Shown piece after piece: positions 25,860-34,868 of a stretch of DNA of 64,000 bases. The notes beneath the pieces are model-generated. The model ran no database searches. It was not told where the DNA came from and saw only the letters and a program-made list of their open reading frames with translations. Source of the stretch: Clostridia bacterium (lineage in GTDB: Bacteria > Bacillota > DAOUPZ01). How positions within the stretch are numbered: position 1 is the stretch's first letter; each line of letters starts with the position of its first letter. Both the position numbers and the translations under genes were made by a program. The DNA lies in NCBI GenBank assembly GCA_030625885.1, contig DAOUPZ010000019.1, forward strand, positions 1 through 64,000, written 5' to 3'.

Positions 25860-26636
25860 GTGGCTAAATCCAAAAAAGTAGCGCGTCTAGCTTGCCAGGG
25901 CAGTAAAACTATGTTAAGCATACCACGACAACTAGGTGGTATAACAAATTGTGTGGAAGCAAATGAAATTGATGATGGGGCTTGTCAATACGGGTGTCTG
26001 GGCTTGGGGACTTGTGTTGCAGCTTGTAAATTTGATGCCATAAAGGTTGGCGAAAATGGTATTATTGAGATTGATGAGGAAAAGTGCATTGGTTGTGGTA
26101 TTTGTGCCAAAAAATGCCCTCGTGATGTTATAACGATCGTAAAACGAGAACAAACGGTTTACGTGAGATGTAATGCTAAAGGTAAGGGTAAAGATAAGAC
26201 GCCTCTTTGTAAGACGGCATGTATAGGTTGTACGATTTGTGAGCAAAGATGTCCTTTTGATGCTATAAAAGTAGTGGACGGATTAGCTCAGATTGATTAC
26301 ACTAAATGCCGTAATTGTGGTTTCTGTGTAGAGGTTTGTCCTTCCGTTCTTTCATATAGTAAGGTTATTGCCAATGTTGCACTTGAAGAAGAACGTATGA
26401 CGGCATTAATTGATTCAGAAGAATGTATTGGCTGCACATTGTGTAAAAAAGTTTGCCCAATGATCAATGCGATTAGTGGTAACAGAAAAGAAGCGCATAC
26501 GGTTAATCCAGATTTTTGCGTTGCCTGTGGCGCTTGTATTGATAAATGTCCTAAAGATGCAATTGTATTAAAGCCAGTTAAATTATTAGCTGCAACTGAT
26601 GTTGCTCAGATTGCGTCAGGTTCAGAAGAAGTATAA
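25860..26636 (+). CDS. Polyferredoxin (RnfB-like iron-sulfur protein)
   Basis: This iron-sulfur protein of about 258 residues carries many cysteine motifs. A RnfB-like GACQYGCLGLGTCVAAC segment is followed by CIGCGICAKKC, CKTACIGCTICEQRC, CRNCGFCVEVC, CIGCTLCKKVC and CVACGACIDKC. These give roughly six [4Fe-4S] clusters. No membrane segment is seen, so unlike RnfB it is soluble. The GTG at 25860 follows GGAGGAGGA; an upstream ATG at 25842 lies before that site. It sits 28 nt after AOR and most likely carries electrons to or from it. Confidence 0.9.
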   Translation: MAKSKKVARLACQGSKTMLSIPRQLGGITNCVEANEIDDGACQYGCLGLGTCVAACKFDAIKVGENGIIEIDEEKCIGCGICAKKCPRDVITIVKREQTVYVRCNAKGKGKDKTPLCKTACIGCTICEQRCPFDAIKVVDGLAQIDYTKCRNCGFCVEVCPSVLSYSKVIANVALEEERMTALIDSEECIGCTLCKKVCPMINAISGNRKEAHTVNPDFCVACGACIDKCPKDAIVLKPVKLLAATDVAQIASGSEEV

Positions 26637-26653
26637 AAAAGGAGGTCAGGAAG

Positions 26654-27052
26654 ATGGCGCTTTATATTGTTCCAGATAAGTGTATAAAATGTGGAGCCTG
26701 TTGGGCAGAGTGCCCCGTTAATGCGGTTCATGAAAACCATGTATTCTATATTGATTCAGAAAAATGTATTGATTGTGGGGCATGTGATTTTATTTGTCCA
26801 ATTAATGCGGTTTTTTATGATATAGAAGCTGCATTGAAATGTTTACAAGAAGAAGCGGGAGAAGCAAAATTAAGTATGGAAGAGGCAGAGATTAAAGCAA
26901 AAGAAGCTGAGGATAAAGCGAAAGAGACAAATACTGAGGAAGATAAGGAAGCGGTTCAAGCGGCAACTGATGCGGCAACGGCAGCAAAATCAGCTTTTGA
27001 GGCTGCGGAAGCTTCATTGGCTAAAGTTCAGGCTGAGTATGAAGCTTCATAA
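26654..27052 (+). CDS. 2[4Fe-4S] ferredoxin with long Ala/Glu-rich tail
   Basis: This 132-residue protein has an N-terminal 60-residue ferredoxin with two classical motifs (CIKCGACWAEC, CIDCGACDFIC). A 70-residue low-complexity, strongly helical tail rich in Ala, Glu and Lys follows (AEIKAKEAEDKAKE... AKSAFEAAEASLAKVQ). The tail should form a coiled coil and is unusual for a ferredoxin. It is 17 nt after the polyferredoxin gene and completes the AOR operon. The tail may tether it to AOR or promote assembly. Confidence 0.9.
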   Translation: MALYIVPDKCIKCGACWAECPVNAVHENHVFYIDSEKCIDCGACDFICPINAVFYDIEAALKCLQEEAGEAKLSMEEAEIKAKEAEDKAKETNTEEDKEAVQAATDAATAAKSAFEAAEASLAKVQAEYEAS

Positions 27053-27091
27053 TTAGTAATTAAAATATATTTCAAAAAAGTAAAATTTTAC

Positions 27092-27120
27092 TTGCAATTT
27101 TTGTTTAAATGCAATATAAT
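27092..27120 (+). promoter_or_regulatory. Promoter of the second Moco-type riboswitch
   Basis: TTGCAA (27092-27097), a 17-nt spacer and a perfect TATAAT (27115-27120) lie just before the element at 27144, so that RNA is made independently of the AOR operon. Confidence 0.7.
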
Positions 27121-27143
27121 AAAAAACGAAAAGAAAATATTTT

Positions 27144-27262
27144 GTCTCCGAGCTTGACCACCTAAAGGAAACTATGGTGTAAAGCCGTTAGGGTATGAAG
27201 GGAAACTTTTATGCCTCCCATGTTGGAAAGGAGAAAGGCTGTGGGCTAGTTATGTTATTTGC
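27144..27262 (+). ncRNA. Orphan Moco/Tuco-type riboswitch
   Basis: The motif blocks match those at 23807-23965: CTCCGAG (27146-27152), CCTAAAGGA (27161-27169), CTATGG, GGGTAT, GGAAAC and GCCTCCC...TTGGAAAGGAGA (27213-27236), then TTATTTGCCAGCA. It has its own promoter and runs straight into a strong terminator. No gene follows on the plus strand until spoIIE at 28860; instead the transcript would run antisense to the storage-protein gene at 27356-28189. It could therefore be a small RNA, an antisense regulator or a remnant. Confidence 0.85.
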
Positions 27263-27295
27263 CAGCACCTACCAACATGGTAGGTGCTGTTTTTT
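27263..27295 (+). terminator. Terminator after the orphan riboswitch
   Basis: CAGCACCTACC pairs perfectly with GGTAGGTGCTG over 5 nt and is followed by six Ts. It is only a plus-strand terminator. Part of its left arm overlaps the conserved 3' end of the aptamer, so ligand binding could control it. Confidence 0.9.
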
Positions 27296-27355
27296 GTAAC
27301 CCCCCAGCTTCAAAGCATATCATCTTGCATGTGTGTTTTGAGGCTTTTTATATTT

Positions 27356-28189
27356 TTATACGTCTTTAAAAATAATGGTCCCTATATGCTCTCCCCGCAA
27401 GGCTTTGGTAATATTTCCCCGCTTCATACCGTTTATAATTTGAATTTGTTTAACCCCCTGACTATGACACAAACTTTCCAGTAAAGTGCGTTCCACAACT
27501 AAATCATCTTGGTTGCGATTCAGCAATTCCCGGGCACCAATTTCGGAAATAAATGATGCATGAGGGTTTTTCTTAGGATCATCTGTATAAAGACCATTTT
27601 CGTCTTTAATATAAATGCACTGTTTAGCACCCAACACTTCAGCAAGAAGAAAAGCACCTATATCGGTTCGATTTGGAGGGATGCGGCCTACTTCTGGTGG
27701 TCTTTCAAAATAATGATAGGGCGGCATGCCGTGAGTGACAGGAATACAATCTTCATTAAAGTAAGCAGCTAACTTTACGATATCGTCATGCCCCACTTTA
27801 ATACCGCCGTAAGGTGCTAAAAGCGTGGCAATCATCAGCGAGTTTTGTTCGGAGATACTAGCACCCAGTTTAGCAATAATCCCTGTTGGCATTCCCAAAT
27901 CTAAAGCAATGGCATAGACATGGCGGGAGCGAGTTCCACCACCGCTAGAAATCATCATTTTATGATTTTTGGAATTTTGGGCTATTTCGTCAATGATTGG
28001 TAAAAGGACTTTTGCGCCTCGATCTGTAATGCTTTGCCCGCCAATTTTTAAAACACTGATATTGGGATAAGCGCGAAATTGAGGTTTTTCTTCCAGGCTG
28101 GCTATAAAAGACTTACTATTCAAAGATTCCCCCATCAATTTACTTTCTACATGCAAACGCGTACTATTTTTCTCCTTGACCATGCTCAT
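27356..28189 (-). CDS. Molybdenum storage protein homolog (amino acid kinase fold)
   Basis: This 277-residue protein of the uridylate/aspartate kinase fold closely resembles the recalled alpha/beta subunits of the Azotobacter molybdenum/tungsten storage protein. Shared features include VLKIGGQSITDRGAKVLLP, ISSGGGTRSRHVYAIA, IPVTHGMPPYHYFE, RIPPNRTDIGAFLLAEVLGAKQ, IYIKDENGLYTDDPKKNPHA, DDLVVERTLLE and QIINGMKRGNITKAL. The storage protein packs polyoxomolybdate or tungstate in an ATP-dependent way. Only one subunit gene is present, so a homohexamer is expected. It converges on the AOR operon and its riboswitch, which supports a Mo/W role. A UMP kinase is less likely because of the extra N-terminus and the motifs above. 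Confidence 0.85.
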   Translation of the reverse strand: MSMVKEKNSTRLHVESKLMGESLNSKSFIASLEEKPQFRAYPNISVLKIGGQSITDRGAKVLLPIIDEIAQNSKNHKMMISSGGGTRSRHVYAIALDLGMPTGIIAKLGASISEQNSLMIATLLAPYGGIKVGHDDIVKLAAYFNEDCIPVTHGMPPYHYFERPPEVGRIPPNRTDIGAFLLAEVLGAKQCIYIKDENGLYTDDPKKNPHASFISEIGARELLNRNQDDLVVERTLLESLCHSQGVKQIQIINGMKRGNITKALRGEHIGTIIFKDV

Positions 28190-28859
28190 CTATTATTCCC
28201 CCCTTATAAACATTTAAGATGAAAACAAAAACGCTTTAATAAAAATAATATGACCAAATATATAGATATGTGATTAAATATTCTAACCATTACAGTAACT
28301 TGTAGTGGAGAAGTGATTCTTTAAATAGGAATGGTGCTTTTAACAAATGATCATGTATAACAATTGTCAACTTAAATGCTAAAAACATTTTTTATGGGAA
28401 AAATACCCAAAATAAAGTTGTTTTTCGACATTATTAATAAATATTTTTTTATATATAAGTTCATATACCTAAGTAGATACATATGCGTGACTTAGGATGA
28501 TTAGTATTTTTATAAATATCTTTGTTATATGAATATTATTGTCGAAATGGTATAAATAAGGATAACCATATTATGACAAAAAAAAGAAAATAATAAATGT
28601 ACAATATAATATGATAGTTTGTCTATGTTCCAATAAGAAATGAGAACAAACAATTCCACCAGTTATGGCATATTCAAAAAAATAACAAGGCAGTATGCTA
28701 GTCTATTTTGCGTCATACTGTATCAACAGAACCAGTTGATAGAACCAACTATCAATGGAACCTGTTTCTTTGTCTGATATAAAATATCCATCGCATCTTT
28801 GAATTGTTATTTTTTTCATAAGCCTAATATTTAAATGATTACAAAAGGGGTGAAGTGTT
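28190..28859. other. Divergent regulatory gap between storage protein and spoIIE
   Basis: No gene was seen in this AT-rich 670 bp. It holds two Spo0A boxes and a TATAAT before spoIIE (see 28424-28610), and imperfect GTTGATAG/CTATCAA repeats near 28733-28756. Confidence 0.6.
28424..28610 (+). promoter_or_regulatory. Candidate Spo0A boxes and promoter of spoIIE
   Basis: TTCGACA (28424-28430) and its complement form TGTCGAA (28540-28546) match the core of the Spo0A box TGNCGAA. A TATAAT lies at 28605-28610, about 60 nt after the second box, with no good -35 at normal spacing. In Bacillus, spoIIE is a Spo0A-activated promoter with unusual spacing, which fits. Confidence 0.6.
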
Positions 28860-31316
28860 TTGTTAACCGAAGAAATAGAAATTGGCACTTATGAGAGAAT
28901 GGATCAAGATGATAAATCACAAAAAGGACAAGCCGAAGTATTTTATTTCAATCGATTAGGGCATACATTTAAGCACGGACTGAATGCGTTATATAGATCA
29001 TGGCTCAAGGAAATTGGGGTAATTTGTGTGTTAGGATTTATTTTAGCAAGGGCAGAGATATTGGGTGAGTTAGCGCCGTTTGGCGTTGCCTTTTATGCTG
29101 TTGCTTTGAAAAAGTACCGTAAGTATGCGTTAGGCCTTATGCTTTCTATAGGATTAGGGATGCTAAGTGCGGGGAGATTTGATAGTGGTTGGTCTTATAT
29201 GATTTTATTGATTACAATGGGTATGATGGCGATGCCTTTTTTAGCTCAATTGGAAAACCGTTTGTATTATGGTATGGCGATTGCTAGTGTACACCTTATT
29301 TTTAAAGGGATTTTAGGTTTAGGGCACACGTTGACTTTATACCATTTTGTATCTATCGCCTTGGAATCTATTCTAGTACTGGTATTTACCATGATATTTT
29401 TCAAAGCTTTTTTTGTAATAGAAAACAAATCAAAAAAGTGGCAGTTAACCAGTGAAGAAGAATTGGCTATTGGCATATTATTTATGATTGTGTTGATCGG
29501 CTTACCTAGTTTCAAAGTTGGCCAGTTTGATTTAAAAGTGATGCTTATGAAACTGATTATTCTCCTTTTTGCTGCCAAGGGAGGCGCAGGGATAGGGGCT
29601 TCTGTAGGCGTTATGGTTGGATTAATCGATGGTATTTCTAGTATTTTTACGGGTCTTATGATTAACTTATATGCTTTTTCGGGATTAATAGCAGGAGTCT
29701 TTAAAGATTATGGTAAATGGGCGGTTGGCGTCGGATTTTTGTTAGGGCAAACCATTTTGTCTTATATGATGGGACAACAGGGAAACATGATCTATTCGGC
29801 AGGAGAAACCATTCTAGCATTATTAATCATGCAAATGATTCCAGAACGCTATATGAACTGGTTTGATAAATATGCTCAAGAAGGAAAAAGTAATTCAGAA
29901 GCTGCTGCTGTCAGAGAAAGCAACCTGCTATCACAGAAATTAATGGACTTTTCCCAAGTATTTGTAGAGCTGGCAAATATCTTTAAGCAAACAGGTAAAG
30001 AAGAAACGCCACCAGGTGCTGAAGATAACAATGTGACGATGATGATTAATACCATTGCAGGGCGAGTATGTAAAGATTGTACTTATTATTCTTTGTGTTG
30101 GGAAAAAAGGTTTTATAAAACGTATAGCCAAATGTTTGATTTGTTTTCATTAGTAGAAGAATTAGGTCATTTGACTGAGAGTGATATCCCTGAAGAAATA
30201 GCGTCTCGTTGTGGGAAAACAAAGGATTTGGCGTTACATATTAGTTATCTTTATGAACTATATAAGCTTAACTACTATTGGCAGAAAAAAATATGTGAAG
30301 GCAGAGAAATTGTTTCTGGAGAGTTAAAGGGAATTTCTCATATTATTTCCGATTTATCATCTCAGTTGTATCAGCCAAAGCAAGATCGAGACGGGTTAGA
30401 AGAATTACTGATTGATAAAGTGCGAGGTTCAGGGATAGAAATTGAGCAAGTTCGAATCAATGATTTAGAAGATGACCATTTAGAAATTGCTATGATGAAG
30501 AAAGCTTGTAATGGTTGTCACGAATGTGAGAAAGTCATTACAACGTTGGTTAGTGAGGTATTGGATAAGCGATTTGTTGTCGATCCTCACCGTTGTGCAT
30601 TGAAAAATGGTAAAAATCATTGTGGGTTCAAACTGTATTCTATGCCGCCTTATACGGTTACGACAGGAATTGCTAAATCAGCCCGCTTGGGAAATTTTGT
30701 ATCGGGTGATAATTACCGTATATCAAAATTTAAAAATGATAAGTTCGCTATGATTTTAAGCGATGGTATGGGGGTAGGGCCAAAGGCAGCGGTAGAAAGC
30801 AATGATACGATTTCTATGTTAGAACAACTGATGAAAGTAGGTTACAATCGTGAGTTTGCGGTGCAAACCATCAATTCGTTGCTTATTTTACGCTCTCCAG
30901 AGGAAACATTTGCAACGGTAGACTTAGCGGTGATCGATCTTCATACGGCAAAAGCAGAATTTATTAAGATTGGTTCTTCGCCCTGTTTTATTAAAAACGA
31001 TCAGGAAATAAACGTGCTTAAATCGACTACTTTACCGATTGGCATTTTAAACCAAATAGAAGTGGAGCCTGTCAGTAAAGATTTGAAACCAGGGGATATT
31101 CTAATTATGGTAACAGATGGTATATTAGATGCACCTAAAGAAGTCGAAGATAAAGAAGGATGGATGGTAACGCTGTTAGAAGATATTAATACCAATGATC
31201 CACAGATGATGGCCAATACCATTTTACAAAAAGCCCGTGAAGCAGGACATGATGATGATTTAGATGATATGACCATTCTAGTAGCACGTGTTGATGATGA
31301 GTATTTGGGGCACTAG
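28860..31316 (+). CDS. spoIIE: Stage II sporulation protein E (SpoIIE)
   Basis: SpoIIE is a PP2C-type serine phosphatase at the polar septum that dephosphorylates SpoIIAA to activate sigma-F in the forespore. The 818-residue protein has about ten membrane helices (roughly residues 45-330) and a central region with cysteines (CKDCTYYSLC, CNGCHECEKV) linked to FtsZ binding and regulation. The C-terminal PP2C domain (about 600-815) carries LSDGMGVGPKAAVES, ATVDLAVIDL and MVTDGILDAP. The start is TTG at 28860 after GGGGTGAAG. This proves endospore formation in the lineage. Confidence 0.97.
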   Translation: MLTEEIEIGTYERMDQDDKSQKGQAEVFYFNRLGHTFKHGLNALYRSWLKEIGVICVLGFILARAEILGELAPFGVAFYAVALKKYRKYALGLMLSIGLGMLSAGRFDSGWSYMILLITMGMMAMPFLAQLENRLYYGMAIASVHLIFKGILGLGHTLTLYHFVSIALESILVLVFTMIFFKAFFVIENKSKKWQLTSEEELAIGILFMIVLIGLPSFKVGQFDLKVMLMKLIILLFAAKGGAGIGASVGVMVGLIDGISSIFTGLMINLYAFSGLIAGVFKDYGKWAVGVGFLLGQTILSYMMGQQGNMIYSAGETILALLIMQMIPERYMNWFDKYAQEGKSNSEAAAVRESNLLSQKLMDFSQVFVELANIFKQTGKEETPPGAEDNNVTMMINTIAGRVCKDCTYYSLCWEKRFYKTYSQMFDLFSLVEELGHLTESDIPEEIASRCGKTKDLALHISYLYELYKLNYYWQKKICEGREIVSGELKGISHIISDLSSQLYQPKQDRDGLEELLIDKVRGSGIEIEQVRINDLEDDHLEIAMMKKACNGCHECEKVITTLVSEVLDKRFVVDPHRCALKNGKNHCGFKLYSMPPYTVTTGIAKSARLGNFVSGDNYRISKFKNDKFAMILSDGMGVGPKAAVESNDTISMLEQLMKVGYNREFAVQTINSLLILRSPEETFATVDLAVIDLHTAKAEFIKIGSSPCFIKNDQEINVLKSTTLPIGILNQIEVEPVSKDLKPGDILIMVTDGILDAPKEVEDKEGWMVTLLEDINTNDPQMMANTILQKAREAGHDDDLDDMTILVARVDDEYLGH

Positions 31317-31344
31317 GGTTGTTTGCTGCTTAACAAAAGACATG

Positions 31345-31511
31345 AAAGTTTGTACTTAGGATATGGTTATGCTTCCAGCAAATTTCTGAAGCTAAAGAAT
31401 GATGTATAAGGAGAGAAATAGCTTAATGCAGATAATTTGTAGAATATGATGAGGTGTTAGTCCACAGACGCCAGTAATTGTCTTCCAGGATAATCATGTC
31501 CAAGTAGGTTT
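31345..31511. repeat. Dispersed structured element, copy 1
   Basis: This segment of about 167 nt shares ordered blocks with 44325-44476: AAGTTTGTACTTAGG, ATGGTTATGCTTCCAG, AAGCTAAAGAA, GACGCC and CCAAGTAGGTT. Its ends pair (TACTTAGGATATGGTTAT against ATAATCATGTCCAAGTA), with G-T pairs where the other copy has Watson-Crick pairs. It lies between spoIIE and the TPP riboswitch. It may be a small mobile element or a structured RNA. Confidence 0.7.
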
Positions 31512-31519
31512 GATCTTTT

Positions 31520-31550
31520 CCTACCTGCTACCTGCTGATTGCTACCTGCC
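31520..31550. repeat. Short CCTACCTGC-type repeat
   Basis: Three near-copies of CTACCTGC in 31 nt directly follow the structured element. A close match in reverse orientation lies at 55001-55030. A hairpin (GATAAACATCC...GGATGTTTATC, 31551-31575) follows. Confidence 0.65.
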
Positions 31551-31632
31551 GATAAACATCCAAAGGATGTTTATCTAAGTTGTGCTTGACGCTAAGGCAA
31601 CTATGAATTACAATATATCTAAATTGAATGAT

Positions 31633-31726
31633 TAACTGGGGAGCTGGATGCATCTGGCTGAGAGGGAGTTGTGTAATTTCGACCCATTTAACTTGAACTG
31701 GATAATGCCAGCGAAAGGAGTGGAGA
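31633..31726 (+). ncRNA. TPP riboswitch (THI element)
   Basis: The conserved THI blocks are present: GGGGAGCTGGATG...CTGGCTGAGAGGG (31638-31665), GACCC (31681-31685), and GAACTGGATAATGCCAGCGAAAGGAG (31695-31720, listed as adjoining blocks). It controls the thiamine operon that starts at 31854 and is followed by a strong terminator. Confidence 0.96.
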
Positions 31727-31757
31727 AGACAGTTTTTCTGATGTCATATGTTAATTG

Positions 31758-31799
31758 AGACTCTGTATCCAGTACTGGATACAGAGTCTTGTTTTTTTA
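31758..31799 (+). terminator. TPP-controlled terminator
   Basis: A perfect 16-bp stem (AGACTCTGTATCCAGT and complement) is followed by a T-run, 55 nt before thiD. With TPP bound, transcription should stop here. Confidence 0.93.
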
Positions 31800-31853
31800 T
31801 ATTATCATTCTTATAGTCCAAAAAAATGTGCTGTGAAGAGATGAGGTGATAAG

Positions 31854-32657
31854 ATGGAGAACGTATTAACCATTGCTGGTTCTGATAGCAGCGGCGGTGC
31901 TGGGATACAGGCTGATTTAAAAACATTTGCTGCACACGGCGTTTACGGAATGAGCGTGATAACGGCTGTTACTGCGCAAAATACGCAGGGTGTTATTGAT
32001 GTACAGGATATTTGCCAAGATATCATTGCCAAACAATTAGATGCTGTTTTTCAGGATATTGAAGTCGCTGCTGTAAAAGTAGGAATGGTTTCTCAAATTG
32101 AAACGATAACAACCATTGCCTTAAAGTTAGAAAAGTATCATGTGCAAAATATGGTTCTAGATCCCGTGATGGTTTCTAAAAGTGGTTATCATCTCTTAAA
32201 AACGGATGCCAAAGCGGCTTTAGTTCATAAAATTTTGCCTTTAGCGTCAATGGTTACACCTAATATTCCAGAAGCTGAAGTGATAACGGGACATGTTATT
32301 AAAACACTAAGGGATATGGAGCGAGCTGCAGAAGTGATTTATAAAATGGGTCCCAAACATGTTTTGGTTAAAGGGGGTCATTTGGAAAATGATGCAACCG
32401 ATATTCTCTTTGATGGAGAAAACTTCACATATTTTAGAGGGGAAAAAATAAGTACTAAGAATACACATGGGACGGGTTGTACCCTGTCATCGGCAATTGC
32501 CGCTAATATTGGAAAAGGGTATTCGGTCATTGATGCGGTTACAGAAGCTAAAAAATACATAACTATTGCAATTGAACATGCTTTATCAATTGGGAAAGGC
32601 TATGGTCCATTAAATCATTTCTATGCACTTTATCAAAAGACAGAACACTTTAAATAA
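31854..32657 (+). CDS. thiD: Hydroxymethylpyrimidine/phosphomethylpyrimidine kinase ThiD
   Basis: ThiD phosphorylates HMP and HMP-P to HMP-PP for thiamine synthesis. This ribokinase-fold protein of 267 residues has [20 protein letters not shown] at the N-terminus, [13 protein letters not shown], the [10 protein letters not shown] segment and the catalytic [12 protein letters not shown] loop near residue 205. It is the first gene after the TPP-controlled terminator and makes the pyrimidine half of the pathway with thiC. Confidence 0.97.
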   Translation: MENVLTIAGSDSSGGAGIQADLKTFAAHGVYGMSVITAVTAQNTQGVIDVQDICQDIIAKQLDAVFQDIEVAAVKVGMVSQIETITTIALKLEKYHVQNMVLDPVMVSKSGYHLLKTDAKAALVHKILPLASMVTPNIPEAEVITGHVIKTLRDMERAAEVIYKMGPKHVLVKGGHLENDATDILFDGENFTYFRGEKISTKNTHGTGCTLSSAIAANIGKGYSVIDAVTEAKKYITIAIEHALSIGKGYGPLNHFYALYQKTEHFK

Positions 32658-32732
32658 AAGACTATCTATTTAGGGAGCAGAGAATACACACGGATTATTT
32701 ATAATAAATGATTGAAAAGGAGAATGAAAAAT

Positions 32733-34049
32733 ATGAATTATACAACACAAATGGACGCTGCTCGGAAGGGAATCATCACAAATGAAATGAAAGTTGTAGC
32801 TGGTAAGGAAAAAATAGAGATCGATCGTTTAAGAGCGCTTATTGCGGAAGGAAAAATTGTTATACCGGCTAATAAAAACCATAAATCTCTGGATCCGGAA
32901 GGAATTGGACAGGGGCTCCGAACAAAAGTAAATGTTAATTTGGGTATTTCAAAAGATTGTTGTAACATCGATATAGAATTGGAAAAAGTTAAAAAAGCCA
33001 TAGAAATGAAAGCGGAAGCCATCATGGATTTAAGCTCTTTTGGAAAAACAGAAGCGTTTAGAACACGGCTTGTGGATCTCTCACCCGCAATGATTGGTAC
33101 GGTTCCTGTATATGATGCAGTAGGTTTTTATGATAAGGAATTGAAAGACATTACAGCAGAAGAATTTTTAGAAGTAGTGGAAAAACATGCGCAAAATGGT
33201 GTTGATTTTATGACAATTCATGCGGGCATAAACAAAGAAACTGTTCAGGTTTTCAAAAGGAACAAGCGATTGACAAACATTGTTTCTAGAGGGGGAGCGC
33301 TTATTTATGCTTGGATGGAACTTAATCATAAAGAGAATCCATTTTACGAATACTATGATGAACTTTTAGAGATCTGTGCAAAATACGATGTCACTCTAAG
33401 TTTAGGTGATGCCTGTCGTCCCGGGAGTATTAATGATGCTACAGATGCCAGTCAAATTAAAGAATTAATGACATTAGGCGAGTTAACACAAAGAGCATGG
33501 GAGAAAAATGTTCAAGTCATTATCGAAGGACCCGGACATATGACGCTCAATGAAATTGTTGCCAATATGGTGTTGGAGAAAAAATTATGTTTTGGTGCGC
33601 CTTTTTATGTGCTGGGACCCATTGTTACGGACATTGCGCCGGGCTATGATCATATTACCAGTGCAATTGGCGGGGCTATTGCTGCAGCAAACGGTGCGGA
33701 TTTCTTGTGCTATGTAACGCCGGCAGAACATTTAAGACTGCCCACATTAGAAGATATGAAAGAGGGCATCATTGCTACTAGAATTGCGGCACATGCGGCA
33801 GATTTAGCCAAAGGCATTGCGGGCGCAGCTCAGTGGGATCATGAAATGAGTCAAGCGAGACAGGCGCTAGACTGGAAAGAAATGTTTTCTCTAGCAATCG
33901 ACCCAGAAAAAGCAGAAAAATATCGAGAGGAATCTTCACCGGAACATGAAGGTTCTTGTACCATGTGTGGCAAGATGTGTGCGGTAAGAAATGTAAATAA
34001 GGTTATGGCAGGTAAAGATATTAATATTTTAAGAGAAGATGATAAATAA
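32733..34049 (+). CDS. thiC: Phosphomethylpyrimidine synthase ThiC
   Basis: ThiC is a radical SAM enzyme that converts aminoimidazole ribotide to HMP-P. The protein of about 438 residues has the ThiC barrel ([64 protein letters not shown]) and the C-terminal cluster motif CTMCGKMC (CxxCxxxC), which binds the [4Fe-4S] cluster. The ATG at 32733 lies 10 nt after AAAGGAG; earlier in-frame starts at 32712 and 32724 overlap the ribosome site. The enzyme is oxygen-sensitive. Confidence 0.97.
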   Translation: MNYTTQMDAARKGIITNEMKVVAGKEKIEIDRLRALIAEGKIVIPANKNHKSLDPEGIGQGLRTKVNVNLGISKDCCNIDIELEKVKKAIEMKAEAIMDLSSFGKTEAFRTRLVDLSPAMIGTVPVYDAVGFYDKELKDITAEEFLEVVEKHAQNGVDFMTIHAGINKETVQVFKRNKRLTNIVSRGGALIYAWMELNHKENPFYEYYDELLEICAKYDVTLSLGDACRPGSINDATDASQIKELMTLGELTQRAWEKNVQVIIEGPGHMTLNEIVANMVLEKKLCFGAPFYVLGPIVTDIAPGYDHITSAIGGAIAAANGADFLCYVTPAEHLRLPTLEDMKEGIIATRIAAHAADLAKGIAGAAQWDHEMSQARQALDWKEMFSLAIDPEKAEKYREESSPEHEGSCTMCGKMCAVRNVNKVMAGKDINILREDDK

Positions 34050-34061
34050 GGGGGGATTACG

Positions 34062-34868
34062 TTGCCACAATCAATTATAAAGGTAATCCATAAAGTAAAA
34101 GAAAACAACCCTTTGGTACATTGCATTACAAATTATGTAACCGTCAATGATTGTGCCAATATTTTATTAAGCTTGGGCGCTTCACCGGCGATGTGTGAAG
34201 CACAGGAAGAAGTTGCTGATTTTGTGGGTATTTCTGGATCATTGTATTTAAACATTGGAACGTTAACATCAGAGCAAAAAGAATCTATGCGGATTGCCGC
34301 AAAAACAGCCTCTCATTTGGGAACGCCTATTGTAATCGATCCTGTTGGTGCAGGTGCGCTTAAAAGCAGACATGATTTTATCCTTGAGCTTCTTGAAAAT
34401 AATAAAATATCAATTATTAAAGGGAATTTGGGTGAAATTAAGACTTTAGCAGGTTTCGATACCTGTGTTAAAGGGGTAGATTCTATTGATAACGGTGAAA
34501 ACGGAATAGAAGCCTGCAAAGTGCTTGCCCAAAGATATCAAACGGTTGTTGCCGCAACCGGAAAGGTAGATGTTATAACAGATGGGAAGCGAGTTTGTTT
34601 GATAGAAAACGGACATCTTATGCTGACGAAAGTAACCGGGGCAGGCTGTATGATCGGTGCGCTGGCGGGTGCGACTGCGGCTGTAGAAGCAGATTATTTT
34701 CTGGCAACGGCAGCAGCAGTAGGTATTATGGGGATCGTCGGAGAAATAACCGCTTTGGGAGGCAAGAACCAGCTTTTGCCGGGAACGTTTAGGATAAAAC
34801 TTTTTGATAATATCTATCAGATTCATGATGAAGAGATTAAAAAGGTGGGTAAACTAAAATGGCTATAA
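34062..34868 (+). CDS. thiM: Hydroxyethylthiazole kinase ThiM
   Basis: ThiM phosphorylates the salvaged thiazole alcohol (THZ). The 268-residue ribokinase-fold protein has VHCITNYVTVNDCANILLSLGASPAM at its N-terminus (listed as a family block), VIDPVGAGAL, IKGNLGEI and the TKVTGAGCMIGALAGA catalytic loop with its conserved cysteine. The start is TTG after AGGGGGG. It overlaps thiE by 10 nt. No thiazole synthesis genes (thiG, thiH, thiS, thiF) are in this operon, so the thiazole moiety is at least partly salvaged. Confidence 0.97.
   Translation: MPQSIIKVIHKVKENNPLVHCITNYVTVNDCANILLSLGASPAMCEAQEEVADFVGISGSLYLNIGTLTSEQKESMRIAAKTASHLGTPIVIDPVGAGALKSRHDFILELLENNKISIIKGNLGEIKTLAGFDTCVKGVDSIDNGENGIEACKVLAQRYQTVVAATGKVDVITDGKRVCLIENGHLMLTKVTGAGCMIGALAGATAAVEADYFLATAAAVGIMGIVGEITALGGKNQLLPGTFRIKLFDNIYQIHDEEIKKVGKLKWL

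Noticed and set aside
27284-27484. A 66-residue plus-strand frame after the orphan riboswitch as its target
   Set aside because: It starts inside the terminator stem, has no ribosome site and is antisense to the conserved storage-protein gene.
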